Origin: Acaryochloris sp. CCMEE 5410
GTDB lineage: Bacteria; Cyanobacteriota; Cyanobacteriia; Thermosynechococcales; Thermosynechococcaceae
DNA length: 64,000 nucleotides
Assembly (NCBI RefSeq): GCF_000238775.2
Contig: NZ_AFEJ02000006.1
Coordinates: forward strand, 124,001-188,000
Direction of reading: 5' to 3'
Of the stretch, positions 37,104-45,584 are shown piece by piece; position 1 is the stretch's first letter; every line of letters starts with the position of its first letter. The notes below the pieces were generated by a model. It did no database searches. It had not been told where the DNA came from and worked only from the letters and a program-made list of their open reading frames with translations. A program made the translations under genes and the position numbers.

Positions 37104-37532
37104 ATGACACCCTCTAATTCAACGCCAACTTACACTAACCTATCACCCCAAAAGTGGGGACAGTTACCCCATCCACCATTGCTGATTGATGTTCGCAGTG
37201 GTGCAGAATATGCCATGTTCCATGCCCCCCATGCTGTAAATTTCAGTCTTCATCGACTCCTGCTCGGCAAGATACCTGGGTTACGGAGATGGGCTTGGCC
37301 CGCCTGGTTCAGAGATTTGACCCACGATCAGCCAATTGCACTCATCTGTTTGACGGCTCATCGCAGTCCTATTGCTGCGTCTCAACTCTCCAAAGCTGGG
37401 TTTACGCAAATTTTCAACATCACAGGTGGCATGATGCAATGGCGTCAATTGGGCCTAGAAACTGTCTCAGGCAGCCAACCTATCCCTGATACCCCAGCTC
37501 AGGGATGCGTGGAGGAAGGATCTAAAGCCTAA
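37104..37532 (+). CDS. Single-domain rhodanese sulfurtransferase
   Basis: 142 residues from the ATG at 37104, five bases behind AAGGAGGT. The fold has LLIDVRSGAEYAMFHAPHAVN at the start and the active loop ICLTAHRSPIAA with Cys82, then FNITGGMMQWRQLGLE. The loop is CLTAHRS rather than the common CxxGxRS, which is seen in several cyanobacterial rhodanese-like proteins. It would carry sulfane sulfur as a Cys persulfide in the cytosol. The gene follows the IS-split small ORF and precedes the psbA remnant by 57 bp. Confidence 0.9.
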   Translation: MTPSNSTPTYTNLSPQKWGQLPHPPLLIDVRSGAEYAMFHAPHAVNFSLHRLLLGKIPGLRRWAWPAWFRDLTHDQPIALICLTAHRSPIAASQLSKAGFTQIFNITGGMMQWRQLGLETVSGSQPIPDTPAQGCVEEGSKA

Positions 37533-37589
37533 CTCCACTGCAAGACTCAATGATATCCACAAACACATGTTTGAAAAGGAGTATTCGTT

Positions 37590-38788
37590 ATGTCTACCAC
37601 GATTCAGACTCGAACTAGGTTTTCCCTCTTCTCAGCCTGGGACCAAGTCTGTGACTGGATTACCAGTACTCACAATCGACTATACATTGGCTGGTTCGGA
37701 GTATTGATGATTCCGACGCTGCTCGTCTCGGCCATTACCTTTATACTCGCTTGGGTGGCAGCTCCCTCCGTGGATATGGATGGGATTAGAGAACCTGTGA
37801 TTGGTTCTCTAATGGGTGGAAACAATATGATTACCGCAGCGGTGATTCCCACCTCAGCCGCCATTGGTTTGCATTTGTATCCCCTATGGGATGCCACTTC
37901 CATAGATGAATGGCTTTACAACGGTGGTCCCTATCAACTGATTATTCTCCATTTCCTAATCGCCATTTGGGCCTATTTAGGACGACAGTGGGAATATAGC
38001 TACCGCATTGGGATGCGACCCTGGATTGCCATGGCCTTTTCTGCTCCAGTGGCTGCTGCCACGGCTGTGCTGCTGGTGTATCCGATGGGGCAAGGGAGCT
38101 TCTCTGAAGGGCTGCCCTTGGGGATTGCAGGCACCTTCCACTTTATGATGGCGGTTCAAGCGGAACATAATATCTTGATGCATCCGTTTCATATGTTGGG
38201 GGTAGTCGGTGTCTTTGGTGGAGCCTTCCTCAGTGCCATGCATGGCTCTTTAGTCACCTCCAGCTTGGTTCAGGAAACCTCTAGCCTGGAGTCGGTGAAT
38301 ATGGGGTATAAATTTGGCCAACAGGAAGCCACCTATAATCTATACTGCCAACGGCTGAGAGCTTAACATTTCAGATTGAGCTATAACTCTCTCTACCAAG
38401 GAATTTAAAGCTCATGTAACAAGCAAACTTTCAACTCGTTCGGAGTATACTCGCGGGACATGCTGGGTACTTAGGACGCCTATTGATTCCTGGTATTGCC
38501 TTTCGCAATAGCCGTTCCATTCATTTTCTATTGGCGGTACTGCCCACGATCGGGATCTGGTTTGCCGCTTTAGGCATCAGCACGATGGCATTCAATCTGA
38601 ATGGGTTTAATTTTAATCACTCTCTGCTCGATAGCAGTGGACGACCCATTCGCACCGAAGCTGATCTCCTAAATAGGGCCACGCTGGGGCTACAGGTGAT
38701 GCATGCTGTCAATGCTCACAATTTCCCCTTAACGCTAGCCTCAACCGATTCTATGGAAACTCCTACGATTCCAATAATGACGAGCTAA
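37590..38788 (+). pseudogene. psbA: Rogue/sentinel-type photosystem II D1 (psbA), split by a 107-bp out-of-frame insert
   Basis: AAGGAG precedes the ATG. The first part (37590-38339) encodes D1 residues up to [12 protein letters not shown]; a 107-bp unrelated stretch (38340-38446) with stop codons follows; then D1 resumes as [13 protein letters not shown] and ends at 38788. Using standard D1 numbers, Tyr161, His190, Glu189, His118, His198, His215, His272, His332 and His337 are kept. Manganese ligands change: Asp170 to Glu, Glu333 to Ala, Asp342 to Thr. Ser264 of the QB site is Ala. This fits the rogue (sentinel) D1 group, thought not to support water oxidation. As it stands the gene cannot make full-length D1. 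Confidence 0.85.
38340..38446. other. 107-bp insert interrupting psbA
   Basis: The insert separates codons for Asn and Ile of a conserved YNI(V/L) segment. TATACT occurs at 38341-38346 and again at 38446-38451, hinting at a small element or a slippage event, but removing one repeat unit leaves the frame one base off. No terminal inverted repeats are visible, and it is unlike the three MITE-like elements here. Confidence 0.6.
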
Positions 38789-38798
38789 AGACACTTTG

Positions 38799-38843
38799 AG
38801 AAGGAGATCGCTAAGCAGGTTGAGGCTGAAGCAATCTCCTTCT
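38799..38843 (+). terminator. Stem-loop terminator after psbA
   Basis: 10-bp arms AGAAGGAGAT and ATCTCCTTCT with a 25-nt loop, followed by a short T-rich stretch (TTATTTAG). It lies 11 bp beyond the psbA stop. Confidence 0.65.
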
Positions 38844-38964
38844 TATTTAGTATCTCGATGATTGTTGGACAGACTTTTGCTAGATAGGTTGGCACTTCAC
38901 AAGTATCCCCAACTTATCTGTAAGGCTTGAGCTGGAGACTCATATTCAAACAGGAATTTGTGAA

Positions 38965-41022
38965 ATGGTTTCTCAGTTGTCAGTCAAAGAGAAATCTGGC
39001 TCGAAGTTAATGATTCCTGTCCAAGAACCGTCTACTTCGATTACCACGTTCCCGCTGACTGCGATCTCAGGTCAAAACGCGATTAAATTGGCACTACTTC
39101 TAGCAGCCGTTGATCCGAGTCTTGGAGGCATTATTATTTCTGGACGTCGGGGCACAGCGAAATCCGTGATGGCTCGGGCAATCCACGACTTACTCCCTCC
39201 GATTACAGTCATTCAAGGATCGTGCTGCAATTGTGACCCCCAACACCCAGAAGAGTGGGACGATCAAACCCTTAGAAGAGCGCATGCCGCAAAAGACGTC
39301 CAGAACGGCAGGCTGCCTACAGCAGTGATACCCACTCCTTTTGTCCAGGTACCACTGGGAGTCACCGAAGACAGGCTCTTAGGCTCAGTGGATGTCAGTC
39401 AGTCCATCCGCAAAGGAGAACCCGTTTTCCAACCTGGGCTAATGGCTCTAGCTCACCGAGGGATTCTCTACGTCGATGAGATTAACTTGCTAGAGGATCA
39501 GATTAGCAACTTGCTGATGACGATTTTGGCAGCAGGCCAGAACCAAATCGAACGCGAAGGAATTAGCTTTCAACATCCCTGTCAGCCCCTATTCATTGCC
39601 ACTTATAATCCTGAGGAAGGAGAGCTGAGTGACCATTTTAGCGATCGCTTTGCCTTTACTCTGTCCGCTGATCAAGTCTTGGGTTTGGACACACGGGTAC
39701 GGGCGGTTGAGCAAGCTATCCAGTATGCAGAAACCCCTCAAGCTTTTTTGCAGCAGTATCAAGAAGACATTGAGGACCTCAAAACTCAAATTCTCCTAGC
39801 ACGGGAATGGCTTAAGGAGGTCCAGATTCAACCTGATCAGATTGAATATCTCGTGCGCGAAGCGAGTCGAGGGATGGTAGAGGGGCATCGAGCTGAATTA
39901 TTCGCGTTGCGCATTGCTAAAGCTAAAGCTGCCCTAGATGGCCGCTTGGTGGTCAATGCTGAGGATTTACGCTGTGCCGTAGAGTTTGCGATTATTCCTC
40001 GATCAACCCTAATTGACTTGCCCCCAGAGTCAACTTCACCGCCTCCACCAGCAGACTCAGCCGAATCCCAACAGGACCCAGACGAGACTCAAGAGCAGGA
40101 ACCCTCAGAAGAGGAGCCACTGAGGATTCCAGAAGAATTTATCTTTGACGCAGAAGGGGTGATTCTCGATCCATCTGTGCTGTATTTTGCCCAGTTGGCT
40201 CATCGGCGGCGCGGAAAAGCGGGTGGGCGGGGATTGATTTATTCCCAAGATCGGGGTCGCTATGTCAAACCCATGTTTCCCAAAGGGAACATTCAGCGAA
40301 TTGCCGTGGATGCCACATTAAGAGCCGCTGCACCCTATCAAAAAATTCGCCATCGTCGCCAACCGGGTCGTCGAGTAATCGTTGAGGAGCAGGACATTCG
40401 CACCAAGCGCTTAGCCCGCAAAGCTGGTGCCCTGATTATTTTTGTGGTGGATGCCTCGGGTTCAATGGCGTTAAATCGCATGGAAGCTGCCAAAGGAGCC
40501 GCTTTGCAGATCTTGGCAGAAGCCTATCGCCATCGAGATCAAGTTGCGCTCATTGCCTTTCGAGGTGAACAAGCCGAGGTGTTGCTCCCCCCAACCCGCT
40601 CCATTGCAGCGGCTCGCAGGCGACTAGAACATCTGCCCTGTGGAGGAGGATCACCCCTAGCCCATGCCTTAGCACAGGCAATTCATGTGGGGCAAAATGC
40701 GCTGCAATCTAAGGATGTGAACCAGATAGTCATCATTCTAATTACCGATGGTCGAGCCAATATTTCCTTATCCCAGTCCTTAGGGCAACCCGCTCAAGAA
40801 ACCGAAAAACAAAATATCAAAGATGAGGTACTGGAGATAGCCACCAAACTCTATTCATTCGGTCTGCAACTATTGTTGATTGATACAGAAAATAAGTTTA
40901 TTTCTACAGGATTTTTAGCTGAGGTGGCTCAGCATGCCTGTGGGAAATACTATCAACTCCCCAAAGCCAGCCAACGAGATATTGCAGCAATGACCCAGGC
41001 TGCCCTGCACGAGGTTGCCTGA
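38965..41022 (+). CDS. chlD: Magnesium chelatase subunit D
   Basis: 685 residues, the normal ChlD length. An AAA+ domain (about 30-350) has GRRGTAKS (Walker A-like) and [11 protein letters not shown] (Walker B); an acidic Pro-rich linker spans about 355-395 ([10 protein letters not shown]); the C-terminal integrin-I/VWA domain (about 490-680) has the MIDAS start VVDASGSMA and ILITDGRAN. With ChlI and ChlH it inserts Mg into protoporphyrin IX, the first step of chlorophyll synthesis. No chlI or chlH is nearby, so this is a spare D subunit. It follows the psbA terminator by about 120 bp. Confidence 0.95.
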   Translation: MVSQLSVKEKSGSKLMIPVQEPSTSITTFPLTAISGQNAIKLALLLAAVDPSLGGIIISGRRGTAKSVMARAIHDLLPPITVIQGSCCNCDPQHPEEWDDQTLRRAHAAKDVQNGRLPTAVIPTPFVQVPLGVTEDRLLGSVDVSQSIRKGEPVFQPGLMALAHRGILYVDEINLLEDQISNLLMTILAAGQNQIEREGISFQHPCQPLFIATYNPEEGELSDHFSDRFAFTLSADQVLGLDTRVRAVEQAIQYAETPQAFLQQYQEDIEDLKTQILLAREWLKEVQIQPDQIEYLVREASRGMVEGHRAELFALRIAKAKAALDGRLVVNAEDLRCAVEFAIIPRSTLIDLPPESTSPPPPADSAESQQDPDETQEQEPSEEEPLRIPEEFIFDAEGVILDPSVLYFAQLAHRRRGKAGGRGLIYSQDRGRYVKPMFPKGNIQRIAVDATLRAAAPYQKIRHRRQPGRRVIVEEQDIRTKRLARKAGALIIFVVDASGSMALNRMEAAKGAALQILAEAYRHRDQVALIAFRGEQAEVLLPPTRSIAAARRRLEHLPCGGGSPLAHALAQAIHVGQNALQSKDVNQIVIILITDGRANISLSQSLGQPAQETEKQNIKDEVLEIATKLYSFGLQLLLIDTENKFISTGFLAEVAQHACGKYYQLPKASQRDIAAMTQAALHEVA

Positions 41023-41052
41023 GTTTCTGCTTGGCCTTTATATAGTATGCGA

Positions 41053-41210
41053 CCCGTTTTGGTCGTTAAGAGATTTTCGTACTCACTTTCCAACGAAGTT
41101 ATAAGGGTTTCAGAGATTTCTAACCTGCTATTATCAATAACAGTAAGTTAAAATACTTGGTAATAGAATCCTTGCTCCAAAAGCATTTCAGCCTTAGCGA
41201 CCAAAACGGG
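41053..41210. mobile_element. MITE-like element, 158 bp
   Basis: Terminal inverted repeats of 18 bp: CCCGTTTTGGTCGTTAAG at the left and the reverse complement of CCCGTTTTGGTCGCTAAG at the right, with one mismatch. No ORF lies between. It sits in the gap between chlD and the ferredoxin gene, whose stops face each other, so it could also act as a bidirectional terminator in RNA. Confidence 0.65.
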
Positions 41211-41239
41211 GCCAGTGTTATGAAAAGGCCGTTAAGGGG

Positions 41240-41605
41240 TTATTCCTCATCTAGCGGTAAACCAGCTCGGATCTTACCTTTGCCAAAGTAACGACCAAAC
41301 TGGAGTTCATAAACTTCGTCTTCGTCTTGGGTTTCTACCACTAAATCACTGCGAGGATAGCTAACGCACAATAGTGCATACCCTTTTTTCTGTAGCTCCA
41401 GGGATAGCCCCATGGCTTCCGGTTGGTGTAAGTCTCCAGATAAAACTCTAATGGCACAGGTTGTACAAGCCCCATTCCGGCAGGCAAACGGTAACTGCTT
41501 CCCTTCTTTCTCAACACTCTCTAAGATATAGTGCTCTTCAGGGATTTGCAGTTCATACTCATTACCAGTATGGCGGTCCCGGATCCGAATCTTAAAAGTT
41601 TGCAT
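41240..41605 (-). CDS. Plant-type 2Fe-2S ferredoxin with C-terminal extension
   Basis: 121 residues, longer than the 97-residue PetF. The cluster ligands are CRNGACTTC plus the later LLC (FACRNGACTTCAIRV ... YALLCVSYP). After the core, a 20-residue acidic and basic tail (QFGRYFGKGKIRAGLPLDEE) is added, as in the FdC/Fdx-C class. It would donate electrons to heme oxygenase, cyclase or thioredoxin-related enzymes nearby. It lies on the minus strand about 255 bp downstream of ycf54, probably with its own promoter. Confidence 0.93.
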   Translation of the reverse strand: MQTFKIRIRDRHTGNEYELQIPEEHYILESVEKEGKQLPFACRNGACTTCAIRVLSGDLHQPEAMGLSLELQKKGYALLCVSYPRSDLVVETQDEDEVYELQFGRYFGKGKIRAGLPLDEE

Positions 41606-41860
41606 ACCATTTCATGTGGGTTCAGATTTCGCGAGCATAGCTTAACTGGTCATGGTTAAAAGCAAGGTAACACTTTTGATTTAATAGAATAGCTTAAAAC
41701 TATTGTCAGATATATGCTTCAGGGATTTTGCTCGTCATAGAAGTGTTGCCCTGGCATCCTAGAACTTGAATCATGCCCAGTACTTTACTATTTTTGGATA
41801 TTCTTCATGGTGATTTACGTTGGCAACCTCTCCTCCTATGGCGCTACCGCATATAAGTCA

Positions 41861-42187
41861 TTAAAGAACAGCGAGGGATGCTAAGGGATCGGGGATAGCT
41901 TTTGAGGGAGCTTGAAACTCACCCATGTAGACATATTCCAAACGCAGTTTCAACCAGGTTACAAAGTTTGGATTAGTCGAAATTACAGCTGCACAGGGTT
42001 GTGGACATTTAGCTTTAATTGCGCGCATTTTGGGTAGTTCCAAAAATGTGGGCTGTTTTACAACCCAAAAGTCAATCTCTTTATTCTTCCCTTGGTAATA
42101 GCGATGACGTTCCTTGAGAACTTCCTCAAATGGTTCTTCTTCAAAGAGATAGTGTTGACTGGCAAGAACGTAGTGGTAAGTTTGCAT
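41861..42187 (-). CDS. ycf54: Ycf54, accessory factor of the Mg-protoporphyrin ester cyclase
   Basis: 108 residues matching the Ycf54 (DUF2488) family: TYHYVLASQHYLFEEEPFEEVLKERHRYY, KEIDFWVVKQP, IKAKCPQPCAAVISTNPNFVTWLKLRLEYVYMGEF. Ycf54 binds the AcsF cyclase and is needed for its build-up and for protochlorophyllide synthesis. It is cytosolic or membrane-peripheral. A spare acsF lies 3.4 kb away in the same block, so the two likely form a matched second cyclase. An AT-rich operator-like site lies about 225 bp upstream. Confidence 0.93.
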   Translation of the reverse strand: MQTYHYVLASQHYLFEEEPFEEVLKERHRYYQGKNKEIDFWVVKQPTFLELPKMRAIKAKCPQPCAAVISTNPNFVTWLKLRLEYVYMGEFQAPSKAIPDPLASLAVL

Positions 42188-42410
42188 GGCTTAGAACAGA
42201 TAGTAATGAATAAGGCTAAGAACGTTTATGGATAGACCTATGCAAATATTCCTTCAGTACATCAATAATTTTGGGTAGCCAAGGAATTGAAAATAGAGTA
42301 ATTCCAATTCGGAGTTGATGCTCCATGAACAGTGCCCGGCTAGCCAACTAACTATTCATCGCACTCGGTCACTAAATCACATAGCTTCAACAACAATTCT
42401 CTTAATCATA

Positions 42411-42434
42411 ATTACAACTATATCACTATATAAG
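42411..42434. promoter_or_regulatory. Candidate ArsR operator upstream of ycf54
   Basis: ATTACAACTATATCACTATA, two ACTATAT half-sites as a direct repeat. It lies in the 324-bp gap between the pdxH stop and ycf54 start. No other structure is clear in that gap. Confidence 0.4.
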
Positions 42435-42511
42435 CAACAATTTATACTTACTGAACTTTTATAGAAATGAAACATTACGACAATCATTACTAGCCTTAGC
42501 ACACCCAGCTA

Positions 42512-43138
42512 TCACGGAGATAATCGCTGAATTTCCCAGAATTTCTCCTCTTTTTTCGTATACAAAAATCGATCATGTAGGCGATTGAGTCGAGCTTGCC
42601 AAAATTCAAAACTATGGGGAGCAACCCGATACCCACCCCAAAAAGAAGGTAAAGGGATTTCACCCGTGCGGAACTTCTGTTTCATCTCTTCAAATTTTGA
42701 ATCCAGTACTGCGCGGGAGGAAATTGCAGAACTTTGATGAGAACACCAAGCTCCAACTTGACTCCCGCGAGGTCGAGTTGCAAAGTATCTCAGAGATTCT
42801 GTGGTTGGAATTTTGGTAGCGGTGCCCAAAATTTGGACTTGACGGTTTAGCGCGATCCAAAGAAACAGTAGCGAAACCTGTGGGTTTGCCTCTATGTGAC
42901 AAGCTTTTCTGCTGGTGTAGTTGGTGAAGAAGACAAAGCCATTAAAATCAAAGGACTTTAGAAGCACTGTTCTCATAAAGGGCTGTGCTTCACGAGAAAC
43001 GGTTCCTAATATCATGGCATTTGGTTCTGAGATATTGGCTTCACAAGCTTGTTGAAACCAGCATTCAAATTGGGCTACTGGATCCTGATCTAGGTCCTGT
43101 AGCTGGAGTCCAATTTTGTTGAGTTTATCCCAAGCCAT
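42512..43138 (-). CDS. pdxH: Pyridoxamine 5'-phosphate oxidase
   Basis: 208 residues. FMN and substrate motifs are visible: MILGTVSREAQPFMRTVLLKSFDFNGFVFFTNYTSRKACHIEANPQVSLLFLW, and SFWGGYRVAPHSFEFWQARLNRLHDRFLY at the C-terminus. It oxidises pyridoxine or pyridoxamine phosphate to pyridoxal phosphate using O2. Its presence among other O2-using enzymes fits a set of spare isozymes. A dyad (ATTCATGAT with ATCAATGAAT) at 43147-43174 lies just upstream of the ATG. Confidence 0.93.
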   Translation of the reverse strand: MAWDKLNKIGLQLQDLDQDPVAQFECWFQQACEANISEPNAMILGTVSREAQPFMRTVLLKSFDFNGFVFFTNYTSRKACHIEANPQVSLLFLWIALNRQVQILGTATKIPTTESLRYFATRPRGSQVGAWCSHQSSAISSRAVLDSKFEEMKQKFRTGEIPLPSFWGGYRVAPHSFEFWQARLNRLHDRFLYTKKEEKFWEIQRLSP

Positions 43139-43146
43139 TTAAGCGA

Positions 43147-43174
43147 TTCATGATGATATAGATCAATGAATAAA
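43147..43174. promoter_or_regulatory. Dyad upstream of pdxH
   Basis: ATTCATGAT ... ATCAATGAAT, imperfect inverted repeats spaced by about 8 bp, between the heme oxygenase stop and the pdxH start. It could be an operator; it is not the same motif as the ArsR-like sites. Confidence 0.4.
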
Positions 43175-43214
43175 GAGGAGGCATCAGAGAGGGAAGGGGA
43201 ATTGCTGATGTCTT

Positions 43215-43964
43215 TTACTCAGTATCAATTAACTCGACTGCTGGAAGAGCAGTCTTTACAGTACTTCCCGGTATCCCTTGCCGGGTCACTAGATCAAATG
43301 CAGGCTCCCCGATCTCAGCTTTCACCTCAGCCTCCAGTTCTAGCATGACCTCACGGTTGAATTCGAAGGCAACATTGGCTTCAAGAACAATCCGTTGAAT
43401 GGTTGCTTGATTAAGGGGCAGACTATTGAGAGTATCTCGGTATTTGGCTTTGAACATACGTCTAGCTTCGAGCGTTGGGAGTCGCTCAAATTCATACAAC
43501 CCTGTGCCTTTACCGGGAGGTAACTCTAAGGCGGTGCGAATGATCTTTTTCAGGCTTTGCCCGCCCGACAAATCCCCCAAATAGCGAACGTAGGCATGGG
43601 CAACTAGCAGTTCCGGTGAGTGCGCAGCAACGTCCCTAATCTTCTTGACATAGGCTAATCCAGCCTTCGAAGGCTGGATTAGGTCGCGCCATTGTTCACC
43701 ATAGTAAAAGGCTAAATCTTGCTCCAAGTTGGTGGTGCGATTCAGCTCAGGGAAATAGATCGCACCCACTACTGCATGATTTTGATGACGCTGAAGTACT
43801 TCTTCTAGTGTGCTGTAGACGTAATACAGATTAGCAAGCAATTTGCCAAAAGGCTCACGCACTACAATTCCTTTAAGAACACACTTCATAAAAGCCGTAT
43901 TCTCAGCAGTAGTATGAGACTGTTGTGTGCCGTCCCTTAGTCGGGATGCAAGATTGCTGGCCAT
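43215..43964 (-). CDS. ho: Heme oxygenase
   Basis: 249 residues, typical for cyanobacterial Ho1/Ho2. The proximal His region is LRDGTQQSHTTAENTAFMKCVLKG; the distal helix is VAHAYVRYLGDLSGGQSLKKIIRTAL. It opens heme to biliverdin with O2 and ferredoxin, for bilin synthesis. In many cyanobacteria a second copy, ho2, is induced in low oxygen next to acsF2 (chlA2). This copy lies in the same block as hemF and acsF. It is 76 bp downstream of pdxH on the opposite end of the same strand; hemF lies upstream. Confidence 0.95.
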   Translation of the reverse strand: MASNLASRLRDGTQQSHTTAENTAFMKCVLKGIVVREPFGKLLANLYYVYSTLEEVLQRHQNHAVVGAIYFPELNRTTNLEQDLAFYYGEQWRDLIQPSKAGLAYVKKIRDVAAHSPELLVAHAYVRYLGDLSGGQSLKKIIRTALELPPGKGTGLYEFERLPTLEARRMFKAKYRDTLNSLPLNQATIQRIVLEANVAFEFNREVMLELEAEVKAEIGEPAFDLVTRQGIPGSTVKTALPAVELIDTE

Positions 43965-44105
43965 AGACTTTAACTTCCTAGATCATGAATTACTGATCGG
44001 GATATATTTGTAAGAAATTGTTTGTCTCGCATTCATGGAGGAGCGATTTAGGCTCTGATAAATTCGCCTGGATTACCAGATCGAATAGATACTGATAAAA
44101 CTCTT

Positions 44106-45182
44106 CTAACTGACAGCCCTGTTCACCCAGTCCTGGGGCTTAAGAAATATTTCATAAAGCTGAGCTTCAGGGGTATTGGGCTCCGGAGTATAGCCATACT
44201 CCCAACGCACTTGTGGTGGCAGGGACATCAGAATGGATTCTGCCCTACCGTCCGTTTGCAGCCCAAACAAAGTTCCGCGGTCATAAACGAGGTTAAACTC
44301 CACATAGCGTCCCCGACGGTAAGCTTGAAACTGCCGCTGTCGATCGCCATATTCCATTCCTTGTCGTCGTTCTACTATAGGTAGATAGGCGGGCAAGAAA
44401 GATGCTCCACAACTGTTAATGAAAGCAAATAATCCTTCCCAGCCACAATCGATAGTACCGATACGATTGCTATATTGTGCTGCTGCACCTTCGAGGTCTG
44501 GCCCTTGATAAAGTTGACCTCGACCATCCTGATAGTCAAAAAATATACCACCGATACCCCGTGCTTCTTGACGGTGTTTTAGATAAAAATATTCATCACA
44601 CCAACGCTTGAAGGTCGGGTAAAATTCAGGATGATGTGGATCACAAGCTTGTTTAAGGGTTTGGTGAAAGTGAATCGCGTCCTCTGAGAATGGATAGTAA
44701 GGGGTTAAATCTGCACCCCCACCAAACCACCAAACCGGACCGGCCTCAAAATAACGATAGTTAAGATGCACCGTCGGTATATAGGGGTTACGCGGATGCA
44801 GCACCATGGACGTACCTGTGGCAAAAAAATCGTGACCCACTGCCTCAGGACGCTGATTCAAAATCGCTGGTGGCAGAGTACTTCCCCAGACTTCAGAATA
44901 GTTGACTCCCCCTTGCTCAAAGACTCTACCGTTCTGAATAACACGAGTCCGTCCACCGCCCCGTTCTGGACGCTGCCAGCAATCTTCTTGAAAACGAGCT
45001 TGACCATCTAATTGCTCTAGTCCTTGACAGATCTGATCCTGTAAATCTTGCATAAACTGCTTTACTCTTTGCCGAGAATCTACAGGTGGAGAACTATTGA
45101 GAGTGACAGTAGGCGAAGTATGAGAGGAAAAGTTATCCAGAGTGGGATTGGAGTTTCTCGTTCGAGTGACAAGCTGTGCCAT
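44106..45182 (-). CDS. hemF: Oxygen-dependent coproporphyrinogen III oxidase
   Basis: 358 residues from the ATG at 45182 ([18 protein letters not shown]); a TTG six codons upstream is less likely. The family signature [29 protein letters not shown] and the helix [29 protein letters not shown] are clear. It decarboxylates coproporphyrinogen III to protoporphyrinogen IX using O2. Low-oxygen clusters usually carry the O2-independent hemN, so an O2-using copy is notable. The operator-like site at 45202 is 20 bp upstream. The divergent acsF is 403 bp away. Confidence 0.95.
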   Translation of the reverse strand: MAQLVTRTRNSNPTLDNFSSHTSPTVTLNSSPPVDSRQRVKQFMQDLQDQICQGLEQLDGQARFQEDCWQRPERGGGRTRVIQNGRVFEQGGVNYSEVWGSTLPPAILNQRPEAVGHDFFATGTSMVLHPRNPYIPTVHLNYRYFEAGPVWWFGGGADLTPYYPFSEDAIHFHQTLKQACDPHHPEFYPTFKRWCDEYFYLKHRQEARGIGGIFFDYQDGRGQLYQGPDLEGAAAQYSNRIGTIDCGWEGLFAFINSCGASFLPAYLPIVERRQGMEYGDRQRQFQAYRRGRYVEFNLVYDRGTLFGLQTDGRAESILMSLPPQVRWEYGYTPEPNTPEAQLYEIFLKPQDWVNRAVS

Positions 45183-45201
45183 ATCAATATTGCAATTCAA
45201 A

Positions 45202-45222
45202 ATTACTATATAACTGTATAGC
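45202..45222. promoter_or_regulatory. Candidate ArsR operator before hemF
   Basis: ATTACTATATAACTGTATAG, one of the best matches to the recurrent core (TATAACTGTATAG), placed 20-40 bp before the hemF ATG where a repressor would block RNA polymerase. Confidence 0.6.
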
Positions 45223-45552
45223 TAAAATAAAATGCAATTGTTTGAATTCATAAAAAGTCACAAATATAGTAATTGCTTCTATGTAACTGGGTTAAACAAG
45301 AAGCGAATACTTACAGCGGGTACTCAATTAAATTACTTTGATGATGGTGATATGAATCAATAATAATTCAAGGCTAGCTAAATCTGGTAATCTACTAGTC
45401 CCACTAAGGTTTAGAAAGAAGAGAAGAATTTAGCCTTTACAGTTATAGCGCCAACTATATTAGATAAAGAAAGGGCCTCAACAGACATTGAATTGAGGTC
45501 GTCAAGGCAAACTTTTGTAAAACAAGGCTAGATCCTCTATTCAGCTATAGTC
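45223..45552. promoter_or_regulatory. Divergent promoter region hemF / acsF
   Basis: About 330 bp with no gene. AT-rich throughout, with a second partial motif CAGTTATAGCGCCAACTATA near 45440. It should carry both promoters. Confidence 0.5.
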
Positions 45553-45573
45553 TAATATAACTGAGTAGTTATT
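45553..45573. promoter_or_regulatory. Candidate ArsR operator before acsF
   Basis: TAATATAACTGAGTAGTTAT, 11 bp before the ATG. It keeps AATATAACTG but the second half is GTAGTTATT, so it is a weaker match. Confidence 0.4.
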
Positions 45574-45584
45574 TTAATGTACTC

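Noticed and set aside
38340-38446. psbA insert as a self-splicing intron
   Set aside because: 107 bp is far too short for a group I or II intron and no catalytic core is seen; removing one TATACT repeat does not restore the frame.
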